DNA of 64,000 nucleotides from Flavobacteriales bacterium (GCA_018660685.1 JABJJW010000011.1:62001-126000), one strand, 5' to 3'. Shown: positions 1 through 9,406, counted from the first letter of the stretch. Program-made: numbers and translations. The notes: generated from the letters alone by a model not told the origin.

Positions 1-172
1 TGAGTAAGCGCACTGGTTTTAGGTCATTGGTGTCAATGAAGTCCTTGAGTTCTTCTTTTTCTTCTGGAGAATAACAGCCGGGGTCAATGATCCAACACTC
101 TTGTTCGTTGTTAAAGAGAACATATGTGTTTTCCTGAAATGGACTGAAGACAAATTTTTTAATTCTAACCAT
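1..172 (-). CDS. MBL-fold metallo-hydrolase, N-terminal part (runs off window)
   Basis: Partial minus-strand gene with its ATG at 170-172. The visible 57 residues begin MVRIKKFVFSPFQENTYV and continue to a WIIDPGCY segment, the usual first strands of the YcbL/glyoxalase-II-like metallo-beta-lactamase hydrolases, in which the FxPFQENTY and DPGCY motifs are typical. The HxHxDH metal-binding motif would lie further downstream, outside the window, so catalytic competence cannot be judged. Likely a cytoplasmic thioesterase-type hydrolase. It is divergent from the TolB-like gene, with about 80 bp between the starts. Confidence 0.8.
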   Translation of the reverse strand, partial: MVRIKKFVFSPFQENTYVLFNNEQECWIIDPGCYSPEEKEELKDFIDTNDLKPVRLL

Positions 173-255
173 CGGACGAGTACTTAGTTACGTCAATTAA
201 TATGTGGTCTTTACCTTTAGAGCGATTGAACTCCTGAATGAGCGGCAAAAGTAGA

Positions 256-3200
256 ATGATACGACTCTCTTCCTTTTTGTTTGTGTTATTGTTTAGCATG
301 AACGCTGGCGCTCAATTCTATCATGGAATGCATCATCCATTTGGAAAGAATCGAGTACAGTACGAGGAGTTTGACTGGCAGAAGTATGAGTTCGATCACT
401 ACACTGTCTTTTTCTATGGAAACGGTAAGAACTTGGCGGTCTACACTGCGAAAAATGCCGAAGAAATGGTGGAGGAGGTTGAACAATTCTTCGACTATTC
501 ATTGAAACGCAATCGTATCCAGTTCGTTGTTTATCAGAAGATGGAACACTTCCGTCAAAGCAATGTCGGAATCCCAGAAACGGATGAATCGAACATCGGT
601 GGTAGCACTCAAATTGCGGGATCGAAAATCTTTACTTATTACGATGGTGACTTGTCCACTTTTCGAACTCAGATCCGAAAAGGAGTCGCACAAGTGCTGG
701 TGGGCCAAATGCTCTTCGGTGATAATTGGAGGGAGATGATCAAGAACAACACCTTGATGAACTTTCCTGAGTGGTTTACAAAAGGCTTGATCAACTATGC
801 AGCTGAGCCTTGGAACGTGAATGCTGACGACCGACTTAAAGACCTGGTAGAGCGGGGTAAGTACAAGAAGTTCAATCGACTTCAAGGCTTTGAAAGTGAG
901 ATTGCTGGGCATTCACTCTGGTATTACATAGGCGAAACCTATGGAACCAACGTAATTCCGAATATCATGTACATGGCTCGGGTAACCCGAAACATTGAAA
1001 GTGGGTTTCTCTTTGTTCTTGGAATTTCATTGAACACCCTTTTAAATGATGCGAAAGAATACTTCGCTCATCGTTACGAGTTTGATACAGAAGGGTCACA
1101 AGAGTTTGTTCCCTTCATGGATATTAAAACCAAAAAGGCAAGGGATTATTCTGCCTTAAAGCAAAGTGACAATGGTCGCTTCGTGTCCTATGTGTCAAAT
1201 GATCTCAGCAAGACCAAAGTTTTTGTCTATGATCAAGAAAAGGAGAGACGTAAAAAGTACATGCGTCATGGACATCGCTTAGAGAGGATGTATGATCTCA
1301 GTTACCCGATCATGGATTGGAATCCGGTGACTGGAGAGCTTTTCATTGTAAATGAACGGCGTGGGAAGATCTGGCTATACCGCTATGATGCAACCAAGAA
1401 GAAGCGAATCAGTAAAATCGAACTGCTGCGGTTGGAAAAGGTGCTGGACATGGAATTTTCTCCGGACGGCAAACAGATTGCTTTTTCGGCCATTAATAAA
1501 GCTCAGAGTGATATTTACTTGTATAGCATTGCGGCGAATAGCTCCTTGCAGTTGACAAATGATATCTACGATGATCGTGATCCTGCTTTTTGGACGAATG
1601 ATGAGTTGTTATTCGTTTCGAATAGATCGATGGATTCTGTGGACATCGCCGATGATCACTTGGAGTTTGAGCCTAAACCGTTTACTGATTTGTACAGTCT
1701 TAATCTGGCTTCGCCGAAGGTGGTTTTTAACCTTTCGAATACGGAGTTCGCTAACGAAGCAAACCCAAGAAGGTTAAATAGGACTGAGTACGTGTTTTCG
1801 AGCGATCAAAGTGGGATTCGAAATAGATATAAAGGATTGAAGGACAGCTCGATTGTATCGATTGATACGGCGATTACATATCGTTACTACACGCGGAATG
1901 AGCCGATTTCTGGATATCCTAGAAACGTGATGGATTTCGACTATGTCACGAATTCCGACGAACCATCCTTGGTAGAAATGTTCTTCTATGACGGCAAGTA
2001 TCGCTTCCAGAATATGAAGGGTGCTGACATCTTGCAACCACATTTTCCTGCGAACTCAAGTTATCGTCAAGGTGAAGCTCTTCAGATTAGAAATAGAAGG
2101 CTGGAAGAAACGCCCGAGGAAGAACCTGATTCAACCGCGGGTGGTCTCATCATCATCAAGAAGAAAGTATTTGAAGACTTGGAGAATGGATCCATTGCAG
2201 ACGATGGAACCATCGACATCGACAATTATCAGTTCGACGCGGATGCTATTGCGGATGTAGAGAATGGTGAAACCTTCAGGGCAGAGGAAGTCGAAGAGGT
2301 CGATACGACTGCGGTGGAAGCTGAAGAGCCCTTCGTTTTACCTGAGCAACGGAATTACTATCTCGCCTTTGCTGCAACAGATCTCACAACACAATTCGAC
2401 TTTGATTATGCCACTGAGCTCTATCAACCTTTCAATGGTGGACCATATGTAATGCCGGGAATGGGAACCTTCCTCAAGGTTGGAATGTTGGACGTCTTTG
2501 AAGACTACAAATTGGAAGGAGGCTTTCGGTATTCTTTCAATCAGAGCGGTACGGAATTTTTCATTTCGTTGGAAGACCGATCGAAGCGTTTGGATAAAAA
2601 GTACATCGTGCAAAGACAGTCGTTGCGAACAGGAGAAGGCCTAGATCAGTATAATAATCGCTTGTATCAGTTGCGGGCCATTCTCCGATACGCTCTTGAT
2701 GAGGTGAACGCTCTTCAGATTACACCGACGGTTCGATATGATAGAAGAATTACACTGGGAAGTACTGAACAGCGAGTGGACGATCCAGACATTACAAACT
2801 ATTGGGTTGGTCTAAAAGCGGAATACATATTTGACAATACGCTGAACCCTTCTCTCAATATTCTTAATGGAAGTAGATTGAAAATTTTCGGAGAGCATTA
2901 TCGAGAAGTAATTGACCCCAATACGGACATTTCGATTGTAGGATTGGACGCTCGGAATTATATTAAAATCCACCGGGATTTGATTTGGGCAAACCGATTG
3001 GCAGCAAGTTCGAGTTTTGGTACTAGGAAGTTAGTCTACTACATGGGCAGTGTAGACAACTGGATTACGCTTTCCAATCGAGAGAAATTTGACCAAACCA
3101 CTAACATTGCCAACGATCAAGGTTATCAGTTTCAAACGATTGCCACTAACATGCGAGGGTTCATTCAAAATGCTCGGAATGGAAACAATTTTGCCGTGGT

Positions 3201-3552
3201 CAATAGTGAGGTCCGTTGGCCAGTTGTTCGATACTTCACCAACAAGCCAATTAAAAGCAAATTCTTGAGTACGCTGCAGGTGATTGGATTCGGAGATGTA
3301 GGAACAGCTTGGAATAGGCCCGATCCATATTCGGATGAGAACACGTTTAATAAAATTGAAGCGGACAATGGTCCCAATAGTTCGATTAAGGTCATCTACA
3401 AGAATCAAAACGATCCCATCATTGGCGGTGTCGGATGGGGATTAAGGGCTAAAATATGGGGATACTTTATCCGTTATGACTATGCTTGGGGCATCGAAAA
3501 CGGTGTATTTTTGGATCCGGTTTCATACCTCTCATTCGGACTCGATTTCTGA
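256..3552 (+). CDS. TolB-like beta-propeller protein with C-terminal outer-membrane barrel
   Basis: Large secreted protein (about 1,100 residues). The start at 256 gives a tidy signal peptide (MIRLSSFLFVLLFSMNAGAQ); an ATG at 238 would add six residues and cannot be excluded. After an N-terminal alpha/beta region (residues about 30-280) come PD40/TolB-type propeller blades (for example MEFSPDGKQIAFSA, about residue 400), then an acidic linker (about 680-730), and from about residue 740 alternating aromatic strands ending in ...YLSFGLDF, as in BamA/surface-antigen barrels. Such TolB-plus-barrel proteins are common in Bacteroidota; substrate and role are unknown, with transport or envelope biogenesis likely. 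Its TGA overlaps the ATG of the next gene. A TACCTTTA box at 212-219 resembles the -7 element. Confidence 0.75.
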   Translation: MIRLSSFLFVLLFSMNAGAQFYHGMHHPFGKNRVQYEEFDWQKYEFDHYTVFFYGNGKNLAVYTAKNAEEMVEEVEQFFDYSLKRNRIQFVVYQKMEHFRQSNVGIPETDESNIGGSTQIAGSKIFTYYDGDLSTFRTQIRKGVAQVLVGQMLFGDNWREMIKNNTLMNFPEWFTKGLINYAAEPWNVNADDRLKDLVERGKYKKFNRLQGFESEIAGHSLWYYIGETYGTNVIPNIMYMARVTRNIESGFLFVLGISLNTLLNDAKEYFAHRYEFDTEGSQEFVPFMDIKTKKARDYSALKQSDNGRFVSYVSNDLSKTKVFVYDQEKERRKKYMRHGHRLERMYDLSYPIMDWNPVTGELFIVNERRGKIWLYRYDATKKKRISKIELLRLEKVLDMEFSPDGKQIAFSAINKAQSDIYLYSIAANSSLQLTNDIYDDRDPAFWTNDELLFVSNRSMDSVDIADDHLEFEPKPFTDLYSLNLASPKVVFNLSNTEFANEANPRRLNRTEYVFSSDQSGIRNRYKGLKDSSIVSIDTAITYRYYTRNEPISGYPRNVMDFDYVTNSDEPSLVEMFFYDGKYRFQNMKGADILQPHFPANSSYRQGEALQIRNRRLEETPEEEPDSTAGGLIIIKKKVFEDLENGSIADDGTIDIDNYQFDADAIADVENGETFRAEEVEEVDTTAVEAEEPFVLPEQRNYYLAFAATDLTTQFDFDYATELYQPFNGGPYVMPGMGTFLKVGMLDVFEDYKLEGGFRYSFNQSGTEFFISLEDRSKRLDKKYIVQRQSLRTGEGLDQYNNRLYQLRAILRYALDEVNALQITPTVRYDRRITLGSTEQRVDDPDITNYWVGLKAEYIFDNTLNPSLNILNGSRLKIFGEHYREVIDPNTDISIVGLDARNYIKIHRDLIWANRLAASSSFGTRKLVYYMGSVDNWITLSNREKFDQTTNIANDQGYQFQTIATNMRGFIQNARNGNNFAVVNSEVRWPVVRYFTNKPIKSKFLSTLQVIGFGDVGTAWNRPDPYSDENTFNKIEADNGPNSSIKVIYKNQNDPIIGGVGWGLRAKIWGYFIRYDYAWGIENGVFLDPVSYLSFGLDF

Positions 3553-3935
3553 TGTCAATCAACGAAATAATCATTCTCATAACCATTGGACTAGCGGCTG
3601 GCGCATTCAGCGGTATGTTTGGAATTGGTGGTGGATTAATCATGGTTCCTGCCATGGTGTTCTTTCTTGGACTAAGTCAACACACTGCCCAAGGAACAAG
3701 TCTTGGAGTGCTAGTCATTCCTGTAGCAGCCGTAGCGGCCTATAACTACCACAAAGAAGGACAGCTGGACTGGAAATTTGCGGCGATCATCGCACTGAGT
3801 TTTGTCATTGGCGGATACTTTGGATCAAAAATCTCCTTGGGGATCAGTGAGGTCATGCTCAAACGAGTTTTTGGAATACTCATGCTTGTCATGGCAATCA
3901 AACTTATCTTCTTTACTAAAGGTTCGCCGGCTTGA
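3552..3935 (+). CDS. TSUP (TauE/SafE) family permease, half-size
   Basis: 127-residue membrane protein starting MSINEIIILITIGLAAG with the family signature GAFSGMFGIGGGLIMVPA, then helices with GTSLGVL and FVIGGYFGSKI. TSUP proteins export or import sulfite, organosulfonates and related anions; this is a half-size copy (about 4 helices against 7-8 in full-length members), which probably works as a dimer. The start was chosen because ATG 3552 overlaps the upstream TGA (TGATG) and restores the family N-terminus; upstream in-frame extension overlaps the preceding gene. The end again overlaps the next start by a TGATG. Confidence 0.85.
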   Translation: MSINEIIILITIGLAAGAFSGMFGIGGGLIMVPAMVFFLGLSQHTAQGTSLGVLVIPVAAVAAYNYHKEGQLDWKFAAIIALSFVIGGYFGSKISLGISEVMLKRVFGILMLVMAIKLIFFTKGSPA

Positions 3936-5110
3936 TGAAACAACAGATTCAGGATATTGCTGAACGCATCTTTCCTAAGCTCGTTGAGATCCGACGGCAT
4001 ATTCATTCCAATCCAGAGCTTTCATTCAAGGAATATGAAACTTGCTCCTATGTTTTTGAGAAATTGGGTAAGATGGGACTCGAGCCTCAAAAGCTTTCAG
4101 ACACCGGTGTAGTTTGTATGATTAAAGGGAGTGGAAGTAAAGTAATAGCGTTGCGTGCGGATATGGATGCACTTCCAATATTCGAAACCAATGATGTAGA
4201 ATATAAATCGAAGAACGAAGGCGTCATGCATGCTTGCGGTCATGATGTGCATACCACTTCTCTCTTAGGGGCGGCGATGATTCTCAATGAGCTCAAAAGT
4301 GAACTCAAAGGATCTATCAAACTCATCTTTCAGCCGGGAGAAGAAAAACTACCTGGAGGCGCTTCCATCATGATAAAAGATGGTGTTCTTGAAAACCCAA
4401 AGCCAGAAGCCATCCTCGGACAACATGTTTACCCTGAATTAGAAGCGGGAAAAATCGGCCTAAAGTCAGGACAGTACATGGCTTCCGCTGATGAAGTCTA
4501 TTTGACAATTAAAGGAAGAGGAGGCCACGCTGCATTACCTCACAGAAACATTGATCCGATAGTCATCGCATCTCACGTCATTCTCGGCCTACAACAAGTG
4601 GTGAGTCGACGAGCCAAACCGGATACTCCAACCGTTTTGTCATTTGGCAAGATCGAAGGAAAAGGAGCGACTAACATCATCCCTGACGAAGTTAAGATTG
4701 AAGGGACGTTTAGAACTTTCGACGAAGGATGGAGAAAGGAAGCGCACACGCTCATTGAAGAAATGGCACGATCCATTGCTGAAAGCATGGGAGCCACATG
4801 TGATGCGGAAGTGAGAAGAGGATACCCATTCGTGAACAATGATGAAGCTTTGACTTACGATGTACGGTCGAATGCGATTGAATTCCTTGGTGCCGAAAAT
4901 GTGGTTGATCTAGAATTGAGAATGACCGGTGAAGACTTTAGTTTCTACTCTCAAGAAATGCCCGGATGTTTCTATCGATTGGGAACTGGAAATGAGGCGA
5001 GAGGAATTAAAAGTCCGGTGCACACATCTACGTTTGATGTGGATGAAGAAAGCTTGAAAATTGGAGCTAGCTTGATGGCGTGGCTTACCATAAAAGAATT
5101 GGAGAAATGA
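3935..5110 (+). CDS. M20-family amidohydrolase (N-acyl amino acid / IAA-amidohydrolase type)
   Basis: 391-residue cytoplasmic metallopeptidase-fold enzyme that hydrolyses N-acyl amino acids or related amides. Visible metal-site motifs are HACGHDVHT (about residue 100), QPGEEKLPGGA (about 133) and the C-terminal GEDFSFYSQ near residue 330. RxxPDTPTVLSFGKIEGKGATNIIP marks the dimerisation lid domain. Length matches the family (about 390). ATG 3935 overlaps the TSUP stop; the upstream TTG at 3932 is less likely. Member of a translationally coupled cluster; the actual substrate cannot be inferred. Confidence 0.88.
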   Translation: MKQQIQDIAERIFPKLVEIRRHIHSNPELSFKEYETCSYVFEKLGKMGLEPQKLSDTGVVCMIKGSGSKVIALRADMDALPIFETNDVEYKSKNEGVMHACGHDVHTTSLLGAAMILNELKSELKGSIKLIFQPGEEKLPGGASIMIKDGVLENPKPEAILGQHVYPELEAGKIGLKSGQYMASADEVYLTIKGRGGHAALPHRNIDPIVIASHVILGLQQVVSRRAKPDTPTVLSFGKIEGKGATNIIPDEVKIEGTFRTFDEGWRKEAHTLIEEMARSIAESMGATCDAEVRRGYPFVNNDEALTYDVRSNAIEFLGAENVVDLELRMTGEDFSFYSQEMPGCFYRLGTGNEARGIKSPVHTSTFDVDEESLKIGASLMAWLTIKELEK

Positions 5111-5535
5111 GAATGCTGTTGTTTGCTGTTGTTGCTACTTTTTTCGTGACGTCATGTACGGATCCAAATCAAGAAAAAATTGATGCTTTGAAGGCGGAGG
5201 CCATCGCAGTGCATGATGAAGTGATGCCCCGTATGGGAGCGATTGCAGATTTGCGGTCTACGCTCAAAAAGCAATGGAAAGATGTGAGTGCGGATACATC
5301 CAGCACTGGAGATACCATTGCACAGTTTATTGCCGGCCGCATCAGCATGTTAGATAGTGCGGATGAAGCCATGATGAGTTGGATGGCGGACTATGATCCT
5401 ACGTATGAAAACGAACATCAAAGTGACTCTGCAGTGATTTACTACAGTGGACAAGGCGAAGAGATCAAAGAGGTGAAGTTGTTAATGGAGAAAGCGATTG
5501 AAGATGCAGAAGAATTGGCTGATTATTTTAAGTAG
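5107..5535 (+). CDS. small lipoprotein of unknown function (often labelled viral A-type inclusion protein)
   Basis: 142-residue predicted lipoprotein: MRMLLFAVVATFFVTSC gives a lipobox with Cys at residue 17, followed by a helical region with the motif AIAVHDEVMPRMGAI that I recognise from a short Flavobacteria-restricted family. The second half (KEVKLLMEKAIEDAEELADYF) is amphipathic helix. It starts inside the M20 gene (ATGA overlap) and its end overlaps the SCO gene by 32 nt, so it is translated as part of the respiratory-copper cluster; its role is unknown. Confidence 0.7.
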   Translation: MRMLLFAVVATFFVTSCTDPNQEKIDALKAEAIAVHDEVMPRMGAIADLRSTLKKQWKDVSADTSSTGDTIAQFIAGRISMLDSADEAMMSWMADYDPTYENEHQSDSAVIYYSGQGEEIKEVKLLMEKAIEDAEELADYFK

Positions 5536-6145
5536 CATACTCTTTCTGTCCTGTACGGAGACAGAGAAACCAAAAGAACTTCCTTTCCTAGGCCCTTATA
5601 ATTCTGGCGGCAAGATTCAAAACAGCGATTTCGATCAGGAAGCCGAGCTGGGTCAAATTCGAGCATTTGAATTTGTGGATCAAGACGGTAATGCGGTTAA
5701 TCATTCTACGATCAATGGGAAGATCTATGTAACGGACTTTTTCTTTACGAGTTGTCCGACAATTTGCCCGAAGATGAAACAACAAATGCTTCGGATTTAT
5801 GAAGAATTTGAAGCCGAAGAAGATCTCATCTTACTGTCACATAGCATTGATCCTAAACGGGATTCGGTGGGACGGCTAAAGACGTTTGCTGATAAACTTG
5901 GAATCACTTCTGATCGCTGGCACTTGGTTACAGGTGAAAAGGACAGCATTTACAGCATGGCAAAACACTATATGATCGCTGCCCAAAAGGATGATCTTGC
6001 CCTAGGTGGTTATGCCCATAGCGGACAGTTTTTGCTTATCGACAAGAAAAGACAAATAAGAGGGATTTACGATGGTACTGTTGCCGAGGACGTAGACATT
6101 CTGATGGAAGACATTCGCATCTTGTTGGGTAGTGAGGAAGAATAG
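5504..6145 (+). CDS. SCO1/SenC family copper chaperone lipoprotein
   Basis: 213-residue protein with lipobox (LSSILFLSC) and a thioredoxin-like SCO domain. The copper ligands are visible: CPTICPK (CxxxC) about residue 85 and the distal His in GYAHSGQFLLID about residue 175. SCO proteins deliver copper to the CuA site of cytochrome c oxidase or act as periplasmic thiol reductases. ATG 5504 is preferred over TTG 5498. The gene overlaps the preceding lipoprotein by 32 nt and the following cytochrome c by 14 nt, which fits a role in assembling a terminal oxidase. Confidence 0.9.
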   Translation: MQKNWLIILSSILFLSCTETEKPKELPFLGPYNSGGKIQNSDFDQEAELGQIRAFEFVDQDGNAVNHSTINGKIYVTDFFFTSCPTICPKMKQQMLRIYEEFEAEEDLILLSHSIDPKRDSVGRLKTFADKLGITSDRWHLVTGEKDSIYSMAKHYMIAAQKDDLALGGYAHSGQFLLIDKKRQIRGIYDGTVAEDVDILMEDIRILLGSEEE

Positions 6146-6527
6146 CATCATAATCGGTTCATTCTTGCTCATCATGCTATCGTGTGATTACAGACCTCGG
6201 AATCAGGGAGCCGCTCTTTATCGTGAGCATTGTCAGAACTGTCATATGGAGAATGGGCAAGGCCTTGGAACGCTCATGCCGCCCGTCGCTGATTCAGACT
6301 ATGTAATAGAAAACATTGATCTCCTTGCCTGCATCATCCGCTTTGGACAAGATGAGGTGGTTACTGTGAATGATCAGAAATACGAAGGAGTCATGCCAGG
6401 AAACAGGCAACTAAACGATGTGGAGATTAACAACCTTATTCACTTCTTGGTTGAGGTTCTCAACCACCAACAAAACACGTATACGATTTCTGATATCCGG
6501 AAGCAGCTCGAAAGCTGTGAAGACTAG
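6132..6527 (+). CDS. mono-haem class I cytochrome c lipoprotein
   Basis: 131 residues from GTG 6132, inside the SCO gene. It has a lipoprotein signal (SFLLIMLSC), then the haem-binding CQNCH motif about residue 35 and a candidate axial Met in YEGVMPGNRQL about residue 88; the spacing suits a cytochrome c of the cbb3/c6 type. Probably a periplasmic electron carrier membrane-anchored by lipid. It is the last gene of the cluster and its TAG shares a CTAG tetranucleotide with the stop of the convergent desaturase. Confidence 0.88.
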   Translation: MRKNSIIIGSFLLIMLSCDYRPRNQGAALYREHCQNCHMENGQGLGTLMPPVADSDYVIENIDLLACIIRFGQDEVVTVNDQKYEGVMPGNRQLNDVEINNLIHFLVEVLNHQQNTYTISDIRKQLESCED

Positions 6528-7330
6528 GCTTCCTGCTCAACCTCGACAGGCCGAGTAAGAGGTTTTGTTTTTGCCGGTTGCGCGTCAGGTTCAATCTTTA
6601 CAGGCTGAGACTTCAGCTTGATAATGTTGAAAGCACTCAACACCTTAATCGTAATATAGACGGGATCAATTTCGTGCCATTTTACACCAAAATTGGGGCG
6701 TCCACCGAACTTGTGATGATTGTTGTGATAACCTTCACCTAGCATGAAAATATCGACAGGTATGATGTTCTTGGAAGTGTCTCCAACCTTGAAATTAACA
6801 TAGCCATACTTGTGTGCCATCCAATTGATGATGGCTCCGTGGAACGGGCCCATGATGAAATGAATAGGGAGCAGCAGGTACATCCACCAGAACTCGGCAA
6901 ACTCAACATAGAACCATATGTAGAATAGACCCCAAAGAATTCTAATCGGCCAACTATCTGCAAACTTTTCAAAGGAGACCCATTCAGGTAAATCTTGCTT
7001 CCACTTGTCCTCAACTTCAACTCTGCCGTAGAAAATGTCTGAATACAGTTCTTTCGTTCTCCACATCATTTTGAAAGGGTTGCTGTCATATTTTGGAGAA
7101 TGCGGATCCTTCTCAGTGTCAGCGTATGCGTGGTGATATCTATGGAGAATGGCATAAGCGTACGCGCTCACGTAACTTGACCCTTGGAACACCCAAGAAA
7201 TGACCTGGAAGAACCGCTCCCAACCCTTGCTCATAGTGAACATTTGGTGAGCGGCATAACGGTGGTCAAAGAAAGTCTGTGTCCAAAGCGATAGGTACCA
7301 GTGCGCTACGAAAAAAATGAGAATCTCCAT
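6524..7330 (-). CDS. acyl-CoA delta-9 fatty acid desaturase
   Basis: 268-residue membrane enzyme introducing a cis double bond into acyl-CoA chains (membrane fluidity). The three histidine boxes of the di-iron site are visible: HRYAAH (about residue 23), HRYHH (about 64) and HNNHHKF (about 203). Four hydrophobic segments flank them. The short N-terminus starting MEILIFFVAHWYLSLW is typical of Bacteroidota members. The C-terminal tail (KPLTRPVEVEQEA) is Pro/Glu/Lys-rich and likely disordered. Monocistronic on the minus strand, convergent with cytochrome c. Confidence 0.92.
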   Translation of the reverse strand: MEILIFFVAHWYLSLWTQTFFDHRYAAHQMFTMSKGWERFFQVISWVFQGSSYVSAYAYAILHRYHHAYADTEKDPHSPKYDSNPFKMMWRTKELYSDIFYGRVEVEDKWKQDLPEWVSFEKFADSWPIRILWGLFYIWFYVEFAEFWWMYLLLPIHFIMGPFHGAIINWMAHKYGYVNFKVGDTSKNIIPVDIFMLGEGYHNNHHKFGGRPNFGVKWHEIDPVYITIKVLSAFNIIKLKSQPVKIEPDAQPAKTKPLTRPVEVEQEA

Positions 7331-7473
7331 GAATTTGCTTCTAGTTTACTAAAAATGCCCTCTGAAAAGCGCCACAAAAATAATCAATAAAACTCGCTTT
7401 ATGGCCTCCGGTCAAACCCAGATTAGTCTTTTAGCCGAACCTCGATTAAATCTCGATGAGTACAGAAAGGATA

Positions 7474-8361
7474 TCAGGCTGATTTCTCCTTATTCAGACA
7501 ACTAATGAGAAATTGGATCTCCTTTACCTTGTCCTCATTGTTCAGTTTCTTAAAGCTGTGTTCAAGGTTTTTAAGAACGCGTCGTAGGATAGACACATTG
7601 TGCGCTGGGCGAAAGTACTCGGGCTTTGTATCAAGCTTGAGTTGCTCCAGGAAGTGATCAATTTCCTTGTGGCTGAAAACAGTTCCCTTGCTGAAAGGAT
7701 TGATGTAAAATAAAACGTCTGTTTTGTAGATGTCATTTGTCTTATACAGACTGAATCGATCGAGATAGCCAAGGATGAAATGTCTGGGCAGGTTAATTCC
7801 GTAAATCGGAAGATCAAGGTTTTGAGCAATGATGGAATAAATCAGGCTAAGGCTGAGTGGGTTCCCTTTTTTGGTCTCGAGCACAACGCTTAGAAACGAA
7901 TTTGAGGGACTATGGTAGTTAGCAGTGTTACCGCTAAAACCATACAACTGAAACAGAATGTGATTAATCACCTTCACCTGTTCGAAAGCCGTCAAGTTAG
8001 AATTCAACTCAATCCAGATGTCTTGTTGAACTTGTTCTAATGTCTTGAGTACCTGCTCCTCATCAAAATCAGGATATTGATATCGATTGATGATCAATGC
8101 ACCATCAAGGAGGTTGTTGGCACCTTCTTCGACCCATCGGGTTAGATTCCTTCCTAGAAGCTCAAACTGAATATCATGAATGAGTTGTTCGATCCTTTGT
8201 TGGAAGAGCATTCCAAATAAGTTTGACTCCCACGCTTCTTCCAAGTTTGGAATAACGTCCGCTCCATAAGTAAGAAGCTGAGTCTTTACAAGCGCATAGA
8301 CACTCTCGTCAGGATCGTCGAGAAGTCCTATTAATGCTGATATATCCGTGCCTTCGTACAA
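7474..8361 (-). CDS. transglutaminase-like (SirB1/Transglut_core2) protein
   Basis: 295-residue cytoplasmic protein. Residues about 5-50 look like a HEAT-type helix pair (ALIGLLDDPDESVYALV), followed by the core with KKGNPLSLSLIYSIIAQ and INLPRHFILGYLD, characteristic of the SirB1/YchA transglutaminase-like family. I see no Cys at a catalytic position (the only Cys is near the C-terminus), so it is probably not a protease or transglutaminase; the biochemical role is unknown. The 128 bp upstream and 143 bp downstream hold no recognisable gene. Confidence 0.75.
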   Translation of the reverse strand: MYEGTDISALIGLLDDPDESVYALVKTQLLTYGADVIPNLEEAWESNLFGMLFQQRIEQLIHDIQFELLGRNLTRWVEEGANNLLDGALIINRYQYPDFDEEQVLKTLEQVQQDIWIELNSNLTAFEQVKVINHILFQLYGFSGNTANYHSPSNSFLSVVLETKKGNPLSLSLIYSIIAQNLDLPIYGINLPRHFILGYLDRFSLYKTNDIYKTDVLFYINPFSKGTVFSHKEIDHFLEQLKLDTKPEYFRPAHNVSILRRVLKNLEHSFKKLNNEDKVKEIQFLISCLNKEKSA

Positions 8362-8489
8362 TGTGAGCCAAAATTACGGGGGTTCTCAGCCGGCAAGATT
8401 TGGGAAATCAGGAGCTATTAAACATGCTTTGTTAATAGCGAAAGGCCTGAAGTCAGCGAATGACGTAGGATTGCGGTAGAAAATTAAGC

Positions 8490-9350
8490 CTAAATTGAGT
8501 CTAGTACGTTGCTAACCAATTGACCCACAGCCCGCTGATAGTCTACTCCAAACTTCTGAGACTTCCTGTTCGCAATAACAACACATAGGCAAATACAGTT
8601 GTGACCTAGCGAACCTCCCAAAGCATAAAGGGCTGAGCTTTCCATTTCATAATTGAGAATATTGAGACCATTGATTTCGAATCGGTCCACTTCGTCGTTG
8701 AAGTTTGGATTCGCCAGTGGAATTCTCAGTTGTCTTCCCTGTGGACCAAAAAAACCATTTGCACATAATGTAATACCGCGCTTGCCGAGATGCTCGAGTT
8801 TCGATAAGAGTTCGCTGTTTGCCACAGCGACGTATGGTCTGTTTACAGGAACATCATTCTCCGTAAACCCTTCGTAGGCAATTCGGACGTGGCGTTCCTC
8901 ATCACTTTCTTCTATATCGTAGAAATGACGCACACCGTCGAGTCCAATGCTGTACTCTGTAATTGCTGTGTCTCCAGAATCTATGCTGGCGTGAAGCCCA
9001 CCGCAGGTTCCTATACGAATAAGGTTGAGTGACCGAAGATTTTCCTTGGGTTCTCTGGTGATCGGATCGAAATTGATGGCGGCATCCAATTCATTTACGA
9101 CTATATCGATGTTGTCAGTTCCGATACCAGTAGACAGAGCTGTGATTCGCTTTCCTCTGAAAGTGCCTGTGTGTGTGGTGAATTCCCTGTTTGATATTTT
9201 AATGTCGATTGAGTCGAATAACGAGCTAATTGTATCAACGCGACTTGGATCACCAACTAGGATTACATTGTCCGCAATGTGCTCATCTTTTAAGCGTAAG
9301 TGATAAACACTTCCGTCAGAATGGAGGACCAATTCGCTTTCGGCTGGCAT
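8490..9350 (-). CDS. nucleoside phosphorylase (uridine phosphorylase type)
   Basis: 286-residue PNP/UDP-family enzyme, phosphorolysing nucleosides to base and ribose-1-phosphate in salvage. Motifs: ILVGDPSRVDTISSLF (phosphate loop, about residue 30), STGIGTDNIDIVVNEL (about 78), LIRIGTCGGLH (about 109) and YEMESSALYALG (about 234, the ExExxA ribose/base contact). The length fits uridine phosphorylase-like Bacteroidota proteins; the base specificity is inferred only. Divergent from cinA, 56 bp between starts. Confidence 0.85.
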   Translation of the reverse strand: MPAESELVLHSDGSVYHLRLKDEHIADNVILVGDPSRVDTISSLFDSIDIKISNREFTTHTGTFRGKRITALSTGIGTDNIDIVVNELDAAINFDPITREPKENLRSLNLIRIGTCGGLHASIDSGDTAITEYSIGLDGVRHFYDIEESDEERHVRIAYEGFTENDVPVNRPYVAVANSELLSKLEHLGKRGITLCANGFFGPQGRQLRIPLANPNFNDEVDRFEINGLNILNYEMESSALYALGGSLGHNCICLCVVIANRKSQKFGVDYQRAVGQLVSNVLDSI

Positions 9351-9406
9351 AGTGGGATAATTTTTACGCTTCCAAACCTATGACAAAATGATAGTTTTAT
9401 GGCGGA

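Noticed and set aside
7401-7505. 34-codon plus-strand ORF (MASGQTQISLLAEPR...)
   Set aside because: Overlaps the 3-prime end of the transglutaminase-like gene, no recognisable promoter or family; likely chance.
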